From: Streptomyces tuirus
Lineage (GTDB): Bacteria > Actinomycetota > Actinomycetes > Streptomycetales > Streptomycetaceae
Direction of reading: 5' to 3'
NCBI RefSeq assembly: GCF_014701095.1
Contig: NZ_AP023439.1
Location: 3,956,001 to 4,020,000, forward strand
Length of the DNA stretch: 64,000 bases
Shown: in pieces, positions 25,530 to 33,559 of the stretch
Position numbering within the stretch: the first letter of the stretch is position 1
How the letters are laid out: the number at the start of each line of letters is the position of its first letter
Program-made: the position numbers and the translations under genes
The notes under the pieces: generated by a model
What the model saw: only the letters and a program-made list of their open reading frames with translations
Told to the model about the DNA's origin: nothing
Database searches by the model: none

Positions 25530-25982
25530 TCAGGCTTCGCGTCGGTTCGCTTCGCAGCGCTTGAAGAGGTAGTAGCCCACGGTCTCACCTTTGATGGCAA
25601 CGTTCTGACCGGAGGACATGAACTTGTCGCGGCTCTGCTGTCCCTGCTCCACGAAGACGAAGGAACCGTTCACTAGCTCCCAACCCTCTCGGCATACGGC
25701 GTTGAGGACGACGAGGGGATCTGTCGTCTGCTTGGTGGTCGTACTGCCAACCATCGCGACGATGACCGCTTGCTGGCTCATCACGTCCATCGAGCACTGA
25801 TACACAAGGTCCCCCTCCTCGAAGCACTGGCGTGCCTGACCCACAGGTGTGGACAGGAACGCCCGTCGGTCGCGCTCAAGTCGCTCGGCTTGCTGCTTCT
25901 CTTCTGCCTCCTGCCGCTTGCGCTCCTTCTCCGCAGCCGCCTGCGCCTGTTGCTCTGGGCTCTTCTTCGAGATGAATGCCAT
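25530..25982 (-). CDS. unknown soluble protein with N-terminal coiled coil
   Basis: A 150-residue protein from ATG 25982, preceded by GGAGGG. Residues about 8-40 are a charged helix (QQAQAAAEKERKRQEAEEKQ, strong coiled-coil heptads). The rest (VGQARQCFEEGDLVYQCSMDV, then LNAVCREGWELVNGSFVFVEQGQ and TVGYYLFKRCEANR) has a small beta-domain pattern like DUF4177-type proteins (the GWELVNGSFVF core). Function unknown; common as element cargo. Confidence 0.65.
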   Translation of the reverse strand: MAFISKKSPEQQAQAAAEKERKRQEAEEKQQAERLERDRRAFLSTPVGQARQCFEEGDLVYQCSMDVMSQQAVIVAMVGSTTTKQTTDPLVVLNAVCREGWELVNGSFVFVEQGQQSRDKFMSSGQNVAIKGETVGYYLFKRCEANRREA

Positions 25983-26012
25983 GCCGCTCCCTCCAGGTGT
26001 GACGACCGTCAC

Positions 26013-26460
26013 GCTACCTTCATGACGTGCTCAATGACTGGCAGTCGTGACAGTTGGGCAGCGGCGCGCGTGTTCCTCCTCCAAAGCGACACACGGGAGT
26101 ACTCCTTCACCCATGCATCACGGCCGCGCCAGGGATCCACATGCGCGAAGCGCGGCCGACGGCAGTCAGCCACGATGGCGGGTGCGCCGACCGATCACGC
26201 ACGCGTGTGCCTCGCCGCACCCCCACCGACCTCAGCCCCGCTGCCACATCGTTGACCAGAAAGGGTTGCGCCTGCGGAAGCATGGCGGTGAGACCTTGGG
26301 CGGTGACCTCTTCGTCCCGAAGCAACTTGGGTGGGCCCTCGACCTCGGGGCCGTGCGGCTCTCACCTGCTGCGATGGTCCGCAAGCGTGCGCGGTTGTCC
26401 GCCCCTGTCCGTCGGCGTTGTCACGCAGTTAGACACTCACACGGCAAGCTGGCGGGATCT
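26013..26460. other. non-coding or decayed stretch
   Basis: About 450 bases in which no frame on either strand shows a believable protein with a start and ribosome site. Probably gene debris. Confidence 0.35.
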
Positions 26461-26802
26461 TCAGTCGCCTGCGAACCGCAAGTAGCTGCCTGGGGTAGCC
26501 GCGCAATGTTCCAGCATCGCTTTGAGATCGTCCAGCGCAGCGAGCTGACGCTCATCAGCGCAACTCCGTCTCAAGCCGTGGATCTCCTGGAGGGCAGCCG
26601 CGGCCTCCTGCTCGTTCATCAACGTGTTCCCGTACGGATCGACGGCGGTGAGCCTTCCGGGCACTCCATGGAGTTGGAGCGAGCCGAGTGCATCGGCCAG
26701 TGCGTCGCCATGCCCGTGGGAGCTCCGCAGGAGCGTTGCGCGGGACTTGCGCCAGTTGTTGCGTGCCGGCCGTGACGAGTGCAGCTCCAGATCAATCCCC
26801 AT
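26461..26802 (-). CDS. hypothetical small protein
   Basis: A 113-residue frame. The C-terminal two thirds (VDPYGNTLMNEQEAAAALQEI, then ERQLAALDDLKAMLEHCA) look like real helical protein; the N-terminal third is Arg/His-rich and less certain, so the true start may lie further in. No family recognised. Confidence 0.45.
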   Translation of the reverse strand: MGIDLELHSSRPARNNWRKSRATLLRSSHGHGDALADALGSLQLHGVPGRLTAVDPYGNTLMNEQEAAAALQEIHGLRRSCADERQLAALDDLKAMLEHCAATPGSYLRFAGD

Positions 26803-27093
26803 GCTTCATGATGACGCGCTGCGCTGCTGCACAGCCACAACTGATTACCGGCGGCCGTGACCTGCGGCCTCTGTATCGATCAACGTCCTGATCTGCTGCT
26901 GAGCTGTCGGCAGTTGTCGGCCTTGGTCATCGTTGAGCGCCCTTTCACGGCCCCAGGACGGCCCGGGAGGGCGCTCTTGCGCAGGTTGCGCCCGGGATGT
27001 CAGTGGCTGCCCTTACGCTGAGGGGGAGCAGCTGGCTTACTCGTTCAGAGTGGCGAGAGTACGGCCAGCAGCATGCGCGTAAGGGGATGGGGA

Positions 27094-28014
27094 ATGGCCA
27101 GCGACCTGAATCTAGATGAGCTGCTTGCCGATCTGAGTGCCAAGACGAAGGAGGAGATCTCCAGTACTCCTGAGGTAGTCACTCAGGATTCGGTTGACGT
27201 AGCTTCACTGCCGATTAAAGCTAGAAAATGGATCAAGCTGCCGAGCATTGTTGCAGTGATGGTCGACCTTAAGAGTTCGACGAAGCTTGGCACCGGTAAG
27301 TGGGCTGCGTCTACGGCCAGTATCTATGAGGCATCTACCGGTGGAGTAGTAAAGGTCCTAAACAACTTCGATGCGGACTTTATTCAGATTCAAGGTGATG
27401 GCGCCTTCGGCTTGTTCTGGGGGGAGCGGCGGTTTGAAAGAGCCTTGTGTGCTGGTATCACGGTAAAGACTTTCAGTGTCGACCTGGGTGATCAACTCGA
27501 AGCTCGGTGGCCTAACATGCCCACCACTGGATTTAAGGTGGGTGTCGCTTGCAGCCCTATCCTCGTCAAGCGCATTGGGACGCCCAGGAACCCCGCTCAG
27601 CAGGAACCTGTTTGGGCCGGGAAGGCGGTAAACTACGCAGCTAAGTGTGCGCAGTCCGCAGATCGACACGAAATGATTGTGGCCGGATCTGTGTGGGATC
27701 GCGTCGAGAAGAACGATTACCTTTCTATTAGTTGTCCATGTAATGACGGCCCCAGTTCCGGGATTTGGGAGACCGTTGACGTTGATAGGCTCCCTGATGG
27801 TGACCCGGAAGCATCGGGGCGCAAGCTCAAGGTTGGCTGGTGCAAGGTGCACGGCCAGGCTTATTGCGAGGCTGTGCTAGCAGGCAATAAGAGGCGGCAA
27901 GATGTTGATGGTGTGCGCTCGGAACTGCAAAGAAGTCTAATGCGCGATGCCATTTTCTCCAAGGCTCAGACTGAGCGCGCGATGCGCGACGCGCGAAGAA
28001 GAGGGTTGAAGTGA
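27094..28014 (+). CDS. pycC: Pycsar nucleotide cyclase (PycC-like, class III cyclase fold)
   Basis: A 306-residue cyclase. The catalytic core shows both metal-binding aspartates: Asp58 in VAVMVDLKSSTKL and Asp102 in IQIQGDGAFGLFWG, plus VWAGKAVNYAAKCAQSAD (173-190), the nucleotide-binding motif in the form typical of Pycsar cyclases. These make cCMP or cUMP on phage infection; which base cannot be read. ATG 27094 is preferred over 27073 because AAGGGGATGGGGA in front of it is a ribosome site. Two sampled lines have about 45-50 percent GC, far below neighbours. The next gene overlaps by GTGA and is the effector. Confidence 0.82.
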   Translation: MASDLNLDELLADLSAKTKEEISSTPEVVTQDSVDVASLPIKARKWIKLPSIVAVMVDLKSSTKLGTGKWAASTASIYEASTGGVVKVLNNFDADFIQIQGDGAFGLFWGERRFERALCAGITVKTFSVDLGDQLEARWPNMPTTGFKVGVACSPILVKRIGTPRNPAQQEPVWAGKAVNYAAKCAQSADRHEMIVAGSVWDRVEKNDYLSISCPCNDGPSSGIWETVDVDRLPDGDPEASGRKLKVGWCKVHGQAYCEAVLAGNKRRQDVDGVRSELQRSLMRDAIFSKAQTERAMRDARRRGLK

Positions 28015-28574
28015 GACTGAGGAGAAACGGTGGCAGTGCGCGAGGGCAGCAACCGTTGATGTCGCAGATCAATGATGAAGATGTCAGTCGATATGCGGCC
28101 TCGCTGCTTGCCACTGCGCGCGAAGAAATTGTTCGAGCCGACGGGAAAGCCTCCCTGCTGCTAGCTACGGTCGGAATCGCACTTGGTGCAATCGTCTCAG
28201 CCATTCTGTCTGGAGACTGGACGCCGTTCGAGCTGGTTAATTGTGTCGAGTGGATTTGGTGGGTGGGCGTAGCGCTGGCTGTTTTGGGTGTCGTGCTTCT
28301 TGGTTGTGCCGTTCACCCCCGAGTTGGCCGGGGTCACGACGCGCCAGACTACTTGGTCGCTTATTTTGGAGACATCGCCGGTAAGCCCAGGGCAACTTTG
28401 GAGCAACGCATTCGAGAGACGTTGAGTGCGCCCAAAGAAGCGCCACTCGATCAGTTGTATAGGGTCTCCAATCTTGCCGCGAGTAAGTACTGGTATATTC
28501 GGACGGCTCTATGGGCTCTAGCAAGTGCTATGTCGCTTTGCCCGTCGTCGCTGCTGTTGAACCTCGCGTTCTAG
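28011..28574 (+). CDS. pycTM: Pycsar membrane effector (PycTM-like)
   Basis: A 187-residue membrane protein coupled to the cyclase by a GTGA overlap; ATG 28059 is an alternative start. After a short helical lead (DEDVSRYAASLLATAREEIVRADGKAS) come transmembrane helices at about 51-70 (LLLATVGIALGAIVSAIL) and 83-103 (WIWWVGVALAVLGVVLLGCAV), then a soluble segment and a third hydrophobic stretch at the C-terminus. The REEIVRADGKASLLL entry into helix 1 is the recognisable Pycsar effector pattern. On sensing the cyclic pyrimidine it would disrupt the inner membrane and stop the infected cell. Confidence 0.8.
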   Translation: MRLRRNGGSARGQQPLMSQINDEDVSRYAASLLATAREEIVRADGKASLLLATVGIALGAIVSAILSGDWTPFELVNCVEWIWWVGVALAVLGVVLLGCAVHPRVGRGHDAPDYLVAYFGDIAGKPRATLEQRIRETLSAPKEAPLDQLYRVSNLAASKYWYIRTALWALASAMSLCPSSLLLNLAF

Positions 28575-28747
28575 CGTTTGATGAAAACATAGGGCGGCGG
28601 AGTCTTAATGACCGAGTCAAGCTGCTGTAGCGGCCGGTGTCTGGCTGGCGGGCTGATGGTGAAGGGGCGGTCGTCGCGCAGGAGGGCCCAGAGGACGTCG
28701 ACGCGGCGACGGGCGCGGCCAGCCGGGGCGCAGACAGACATCCGATG
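28571..28747 (-). pseudogene. C-terminal remnant of an IS110-family transposase
   Basis: The minus-strand frame reads GRARRRVDVLWALLRDDRPFT, matching the C-terminal LARRRADVLFAMLRDG of the intact IS110 transposase in this window. Everything N-terminal is missing. Its stop codon overlaps the end of the Pycsar effector gene by 4 bases. Confidence 0.6.
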
Positions 28748-28758
28748 CGGTTGATCAG

Positions 28759-29931
28759 TCAAGCGGTGCTGGGGAAGGCGGTCTGCTCGTCGTAGGGGAT
28801 GCGGTGGGTGAGGCAGTGGTGCAGGCAGCCCAGTAGCCGGTTGAAGAGGTTGCGTTGGGCTGCGACGTGTCGGTCTTCGGCTTGGCGGCGGCGGTCGTAG
28901 TGGGCTCGTGCTCCGGGGGATGCGGTGAGGGCGGCGAAGGCCCAGATGTAGCCGGCCGAGGCGAGGCGCTGGTTCTTGATGTGCCTGGCCAGGACGGTGG
29001 TCTTGCGTCCGGAGGATCTGGTGATGGGGGCGGATCCCGCGTAGGCCTTGAGCGCGCGTGGGCTGGTGAAGCGGGTGTGGTCGTCGCCGAGTTCGGCCAG
29101 GATGCGGGCGCCGGTCAGTGCGCCGAGGCCGGGGAAGCTGGTGATGATTTCGGCGTCCTGGTGGGTGGCGAAGGCCGTGGTGGTGGCTGCTTCGAGGTCG
29201 TCGGCGCTGGCGCAGGCCGCGTTGAACTGCCGGAGCAGCGCGAGGGTTTTGGTGCCCATGGCCTGCTCGAGCAGGGCTGGCTGGTGCATCTGTGGCTCGC
29301 GGAGCAGGGTGTGGAGTCGTTCGACTTCTCCGGTGATCTCGCGCTGGCGTCCGGCCTTCTTCAGGATGGCTCGCAGCTGTGGGCGGGTGAGCTGGGCGGC
29401 CTGGGTGGGTGTGGGGGCCGCGGCGAGCAGGGTGCGGGTGACGGGTGAGGCGAGGCCTTCGCGGAAGTGGCGGAAGACGGTGAGGAAGCCGGGGAAGTAC
29501 TCGCGCAGGTGGGAGCGGAGGCGGTTGCCGGTTTGGACGCGGTCCCAGACGGCGTCCTGGTGGGCTCGGGCCAGGACGGTGATGGCCTGGGCGAGGTGGC
29601 TGTCGGCGGGCAGGGGCCGGTGTTCTGCGGGGTCGGTGCGCAGGATGTGGGCCAGGACCTTGGCGTCGAGGTGGTCGGACTTCTTGCGGCTGAGGGCGTA
29701 GCGGTCGCGGTAGCGGGCGGCGGTCAGTGGGTTGATCACGTAGATGGGTCTGCCGGTGGCGCGTAAGCAGGCGACCAGGAGTCCGTGAGAGGTCTCGATG
29801 GCGACGGGGATCGGGTGCTCTGGGCTGTCGCCGTGCCGGGCGAGCAGGTCCAGGAGCTGGCTGAGGCCGGTAGGGGTGTCGTCGATGCGGAGCTTGTCCA
29901 GGAGAAACCCGCCCAGCGTCTTACCGCACCA
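28759..29931 (-). pseudogene. IS110-family transposase, N-terminally truncated
   Basis: Open for 390 codons after an in-frame TAA at 29932-29934, but without a normal start. The beginning reads CGKTLGGFLLDKL where intact members have GIDxGKT, so the first catalytic Asp is lost. The rest is good: SRKKSDHLDAKVLAHIL, TSFPGLGALTGARILAELGDD and YAGSAPITRSSGRKTTVLARH. A GTG at 29739 is an internal codon. It differs clearly in sequence from the IS110 copy at 16667. Confidence 0.75.
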
Positions 29932-29944
29932 TTAGGAGGCAGGC

Positions 29945-29984
29945 CGCGCCGCAGAGGCGGCGCGCGCCCGCGCCGTGCGCGGGC
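29945..29984 (-). terminator. double hairpin downstream of the DUF1152-like gene
   Basis: Two adjacent perfect 8-bp stems: CGCGCCGC/GCGGCGCG (loop 4) and GCCCGCGC/GCGCGGGC (loop 3), 23 bases past the stop of the minus-strand gene. Confidence 0.7.
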
Positions 29985-30006
29985 CTTGAACCCGTGAAGA
30001 AGGTTG

Positions 30007-31104
30007 TTACTCAGTAGCGGCTGTGATGCGCCACAAGGGAGCGTCGTACTGCTGCGGACGGCTGTTGATGAGCAGTTGGCGCAGGTCCTCACGCAAGGAG
30101 CCGTTGAGGTTCAGGGCCTCGGTGATGCGGCGAAACGTCGTGTGGGTGACTCCGCGGCTGTGGGCCTCGGCTTCGAACTGGTCGAGCTGGGACAGTACGG
30201 CGTCTGGCTCGAGCTGCACCGGCGGCTGGTTGTTGAGCCATGTGGCCTTGTTGCGCTCGTAGTCGATTTCCGAGTAGCCGCAGATTTCGCGGCTGTGTGC
30301 CTCGACCTCGTCCAGGGTGGCGGTCGTCAGGATGGCTCGGGCCAACTGGTTACGGGTCAGTGCCTCGTCCAGGTCGACCTCATGGACCGTCGGTCCGTCG
30401 TTGGTGAGGGGGACCGGGAGACCGGCGTCTCGCATTTCGCAGGTGCCGCGTACGCCTCGGGCTGTCGCTGCGAGCATCCCGGTTGCCTCGGAGGGGTGCC
30501 ATTCCAGGACCGAGCTGATCGGCTCGACGTCCTTCGCGGTGAGGGTGTGGAGGAGCGGGCCGAGCATGCCGCGCAGTTCGTCGAGAGGGAGTTCGCCGTC
30601 GAGGCCGGGGCCCGCCACCAGGAGGCGGATGGGAGCGTTCACCTGGCAGCACGCGGCGAGCGTGAGGGCGTCGGCGAGGGGGCTCTTCAGCGTCGGCTCG
30701 TCGCCGCGGGCGAGGATGTCGCCGCCCACGTCCAGGAGGTCGATCGACTCCGGTGACAAGTGGTCCACCAGCTCTTCCAGTTGCCGAGTGACGCCCTCAA
30801 CTCCGTGGCGCGGATCGATCAGCGCGACCCTGTGAGGGAGCTCTGCTGCAAGTCGGGGGAGAGCCGAGCCTGCCGGAGCGATCGGGCCGCCCTCGGCCGG
30901 CACTGTCCAAACAACTGGAGTGAGGGGCTGGAGGCCGGTGAAGTTGTCTGGCCCTCGGGGACCCGGAACCGGGTCGATCAGGAGGCGGTCCCATGCGTAC
31001 GTGAGGATCACCGCCTGGTCCTCGTCGCCGTAGAGGGCTGCGTGAATCATTGCGGCGGCGACTGCGTCGCCCCCTCCTCCTGCTGCGACGATCAACCGCG
31101 TCAT
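30007..31104 (-). CDS. DUF1152-like protein
   Basis: A 365-residue soluble protein. It begins TRLIVAAGGGGDAVAAAMIHAAL, a glycine-rich loop after the first strand as in nucleotide-binding folds, and continues SPESIDLLDVGGDILARGDE, IRLLVAGPGLDGELPLDEL and RITEALNLNGSLREDLRQLL. This matches the DUF1152 pattern as I remember it; the activity is unknown. It is divergent from a GntR regulator, and the 145-base gap holds a palindrome matching the operators downstream of that regulator. Confidence 0.65.
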   Translation of the reverse strand: MTRLIVAAGGGGDAVAAAMIHAALYGDEDQAVILTYAWDRLLIDPVPGPRGPDNFTGLQPLTPVVWTVPAEGGPIAPAGSALPRLAAELPHRVALIDPRHGVEGVTRQLEELVDHLSPESIDLLDVGGDILARGDEPTLKSPLADALTLAACCQVNAPIRLLVAGPGLDGELPLDELRGMLGPLLHTLTAKDVEPISSVLEWHPSEATGMLAATARGVRGTCEMRDAGLPVPLTNDGPTVHEVDLDEALTRNQLARAILTTATLDEVEAHSREICGYSEIDYERNKATWLNNQPPVQLEPDAVLSQLDQFEAEAHSRGVTHTTFRRITEALNLNGSLREDLRQLLINSRPQQYDAPLWRITAATE

Positions 31105-31146
31105 GCGTCTCAGCCTACGGGGTAGGGGGTTGACCACTCACCCTAT

Positions 31147-31169
31147 AGTGGCTAGAGGCCATAGCCACT
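31147..31169. promoter_or_regulatory. candidate GntR operator in the divergent promoter
   Basis: AGTGGC and GCCACT, the same 6-bp arms as the two sites at 32025 and 32049, here separated by 11 bases. It lies between the DUF1152-like gene and the GntR gene and could control both. Confidence 0.5.
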
Positions 31170-31248
31170 TGTATCGAGAAGCAGGCCTCAGCTCGGTAGC
31201 GGGGCGCCCGACTACTCGCCTGGGGCTCGCCTTGGGTGAGGAGGACTG

Positions 31249-31989
31249 ATGCCCCAGATCGAGGAGGCGCAGCCGAAGTATCTCCAGATCGCGCACTACA
31301 TCCGTGATCAGATTCTTCGGGGTGACCTGCGACCAGGTGACGAGGTGCCGTCCGAACGGCAGTTGGCGGCGGACTGGAAGGTGTCCCGGCCCACGGCCGC
31401 ACGGTCGTTGGAGGCGCTGAGCCATCAAGGGCTCGTCGAGAAGCGTCAAGGGTCGGGCACCTACGTGCGCAGCCTCGAAGTCAACCGGCGGGCACGTGAG
31501 TTGTACGGGCGCGCTCGGCAGACCGGGAAGATCTACACACACGGCGAGTACGCCGTGATCACCTCTGCCGGTTGGCTGGAGGCCCCGGATCACGTCGCTG
31601 AGGCGCTGGGCCTGGTCAAGGACCGTCGGGCGGTGCACCGGCGGCGAGTGACCAACAACCAGGACGGGCCGATCACGCTGTCCACCTCGTGGTTCGCTCC
31701 GGACGTCGGTCAGCGTGCGCCGAAGCTCCTGGAGCCGGAGCGGATCCAAGAGGGGACGCTGCTGTACGTCGAGAACCTGACCGGACGACAGGGGAGTTAC
31801 GCGGAAGATCGCATGTGTGCGCGTGCGGCAACCGAGGAAGAGGCCGCGGACCTTCAACTTGCCGCCGGCTCCGCCGTGCTGATCGTGCACCACGTCGTCT
31901 TCGACCTCCAGGACCGGCCCTTGGAGTTCGCTGAGGCCACCTACCCGCCGCATCGCTGGGCGTTCGAGCAGGGCTACCCCCTCACCTGA
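31249..31989 (+). CDS. GntR-family regulator, HutC/UTRA subfamily
   Basis: A 246-residue regulator. The winged HTH covers about 8-75 (KYLQIAHYIRDQILRGDLRPGDEVPSERQLAADWKVSRPTAARSLEALSHQGLVEKRQGSGTYV). The UTRA ligand domain follows (about 95-240: APKLLEPERIQEGTLLYVEN, then RAATEEEAADLQLAAGSAVLIVHHVVFD). ATG has a GAGGAGG site upstream. HutC/UTRA regulators control transfer and replication genes in actinomycete integrative elements (KorSA of pSAM2 is one), so this may be the element's own master repressor; matching palindromes lie on both sides. Confidence 0.85.
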   Translation: MPQIEEAQPKYLQIAHYIRDQILRGDLRPGDEVPSERQLAADWKVSRPTAARSLEALSHQGLVEKRQGSGTYVRSLEVNRRARELYGRARQTGKIYTHGEYAVITSAGWLEAPDHVAEALGLVKDRRAVHRRRVTNNQDGPITLSTSWFAPDVGQRAPKLLEPERIQEGTLLYVENLTGRQGSYAEDRMCARAATEEEAADLQLAAGSAVLIVHHVVFDLQDRPLEFAEATYPPHRWAFEQGYPLT

Positions 31990-32024
31990 GGGGGCCAGTT
32001 GCGGCGAATCGCTTGCGTCCTCCA

Positions 32025-32040
32025 AGTGGCTAATGCCACT
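32025..32040. promoter_or_regulatory. palindromic operator A
   Basis: AGTGGCTAATGCCACT: 6-bp perfect arms with a 4-base centre, 35 bases after the GntR stop and upstream of the HATPase gene. Confidence 0.6.
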
Positions 32041-32048
32041 ATCCAGAA

Positions 32049-32064
32049 AGTGGCTAAGGCCACT
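32049..32064. promoter_or_regulatory. palindromic operator B
   Basis: AGTGGCTAAGGCCACT, centred 24 bases from operator A, close to two helical turns, so two dimers could sit on nearly the same face. Confidence 0.6.
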
Positions 32065-32262
32065 TCACTGGGGGGGCGCGGTGTGACGAGTCAACGGCCG
32101 GATCAGGGCATGCACTTACCTTGCCGGGGTTGCCGGGGCGCGGTTGGAAGCGCGTCGGCTCGCGGACGACCCTGGCGCTTGCCGCCGCCGCCGATCGCAC
32201 CCGTGCCACATCAAAGCGGCGCTGCCTCGACTGCGACGGCAGCGGCAGGAAGTGAGCACCTG

Positions 32263-32703
32263 ATGGCCTACACGATCGACCGCTACCCGTCTGAGGAATC
32301 ACCGCGCCTCGGCGCGATGACCTTGCACCCTGTCGCTGAGTCCGTACCGCGGGCTCGGCGCTGGTTCCGCAAGTTCATCGCCCCGTACAACCCGGCCTGC
32401 TCCGTCGACGACTGCGCGCTGATGATCTCGGAACTGGTCACCAACGCCATCGCTTACGGCCGGTCGGACGAACCCTGGCTCGTACGGGTCGAGTGGTTCC
32501 GTGAAGGGACCTCGCTCCGAGTTGACGTGCACAACCCTGGCTTTCCGGCGGACGTGCGGCTGAGGCATCCCGACGCCAACGACTCCCACGGGCGCGGACT
32601 GCTCCTGGTCGATTCGCTGGCCGAGTCGTGGCACGCATCACCGAGCCGCTTCGGCGGAACTGTCGTTTCCTTCGTGGTGGCCGATGCCTGGCCCGGACGG
32701 TAA
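32263..32703 (+). CDS. RsbW-like ATP-binding protein (HATPase_c_2)
   Basis: A 146-residue GHKL ATPase-fold protein. The N box is ALMISELVTNAIAYG (about 48-62), the G1 region VDVHNPGFPADV and the G2 region DSHGRGLLLVDSLAESW, ending GGTVVSFVV. Such stand-alone proteins are anti-sigma-factor kinases or unknown Streptomyces regulators. It is preceded by two palindromes resembling GntR operators. Its stop codon is in frame with an integrase C-terminal remnant that follows. Confidence 0.8.
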   Translation: MAYTIDRYPSEESPRLGAMTLHPVAESVPRARRWFRKFIAPYNPACSVDDCALMISELVTNAIAYGRSDEPWLVRVEWFREGTSLRVDVHNPGFPADVRLRHPDANDSHGRGLLLVDSLAESWHASPSRFGGTVVSFVVADAWPGR

Positions 32704-32910
32704 GAGTTCGCTCCCCTTCTATCCGAGAAGGCCGCGCTGATCTATCAGCACTCCGACGAGGAGCGCCAGGAGGAGGTCGCCGCCGACCTCGACGTCACGG
32801 TTCGGAAGGCCCGGGAAGAGGCTGCCGGAAGGCCGCCGAGAAGTCTTCTTGCGCGGCTCTGGCGCGCGGCCAGTGATCACCCCGGACAGCAAAAGGGCCC
32901 AGGTCTCTGA
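32704..32910 (+). pseudogene. C-terminal tail of a tyrosine integrase
   Basis: About 68 codons read EKAALIYQHSDEERQEEVAAD, then DVTVRKAREEAAG, ending GQQKGPGL at a stop in the terminator hairpin. AALIYQHS is the C-terminal signature just after the active site (the Tyr/His region) of actinobacterial phage-type integrases. The catalytic domain is missing; the frame continues directly from the stop of the HATPase gene, so a deletion fused them. It ends 16 bases from the tRNA, where such int genes normally end. Confidence 0.7.
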
Positions 32911-32918
32911 CCTGGGCC
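32896..32918. terminator. terminator hairpin beside the intact tRNA-Gly
   Basis: GGCCCAGGTC and GACCTGGGCC with a 3-base loop, T-rich on the plus-strand side. Overlaps the integrase-tail stop codon and would also end tRNA transcription from the minus strand. Confidence 0.8.
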
Positions 32919-32925
32919 TTCTTCG

Positions 32926-32999
32926 TGGAGCGGGTGACGAGAATCGAACTCGCGCTCTCAGCTTGGGAAGCTGATGTTCTACCATTAAACTACACCCGC
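32926..32999 (-). tRNA. glyT: tRNA-Gly (anticodon CCC), integration target
   Basis: Full cloverleaf on the minus strand. The acceptor GCGGGTG pairs with CACCCGC, the anticodon stem TCAGC/GCTGA encloses loop TTCCCAA (anticodon CCC), the T arm contains GTTCGATTC, and the 3' CCA is encoded (32926-32928). Partial copies of its 3' 48 bases at 24570 and 15398 show it is the attachment site of the integrated elements; the integration regenerates the 3' end, so the gene stays functional. The symbol is a generic label. Confidence 0.95.
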
Positions 33000-33270
33000 G
33001 TAAGACGCCGACCGGAGTCGGTGTCGAATGCTCGCTCACTCTACCTCATGCCAGGCCTCCGGCGTTCGCGCCGCGGGGCCTGAGTGCGTTTCAGGGATGG
33101 GATGCGGCTGCGGGGGAACGGAGTTGGGGCGTACGGTGGTCGGGCGTGAGAGGGTCCGGGCGGGACCGGAGTGCCGCCTGGAGGGGCGTCCCTTTGATCC
33201 CGTACTGTGGCTTTTGTCGTCAGGCGAGAAACAGCCAGACGCGGCTCTGGGGAAGGGACTCTGGGACTTG

Positions 33271-33429
33271 ATGGAGCGCACCGTCGTCCGTTGTGCCGAT
33301 GGGCACGTGTTCAGCACCGCTTCGTTCCCGATGCAGCAGGCCGAGCGGCTCGGCCCCGGGCGGCTGCTCCGGTGCCCGCGATGTGCGCGGCTCCGGAGCG
33401 TGGTGCCCGTCAGCCATCAGAAGCAGTAG
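33271..33429 (+). CDS. small zinc-ribbon-like protein
   Basis: A 52-residue protein: ERTVVRCADGHVFSTASFPM, then GPGRLLRCPRCARLRSVVPV. One Cys near the start and a CPRC pair later, with a nearby His, suggest a mini zinc ribbon. I recognise it as widespread in Streptomyces. ATG 33271 is chosen because the conserved part starts there; the frame is open upstream. Confidence 0.6.
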   Translation: MERTVVRCADGHVFSTASFPMQQAERLGPGRLLRCPRCARLRSVVPVSHQKQ

Positions 33430-33559
33430 CGGCGACAGCAGCGGCAGCCGCAGCGGCAGCACGGCCGGTGCGGTAGCGGACAAGCAGTAGGCAACAGGCA
33501 CAAGGCGCGCGGAGACGTCCGGTTGTGGTCGCTCCGCGCGCCTTGCGTATCCTCGGGGC

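Noticed and set aside
27358..27852. Minus-strand gene opposite the Pycsar cyclase
   Set aside because: No domain, no ribosome site, and it lies wholly inside a well-supported cyclase gene.
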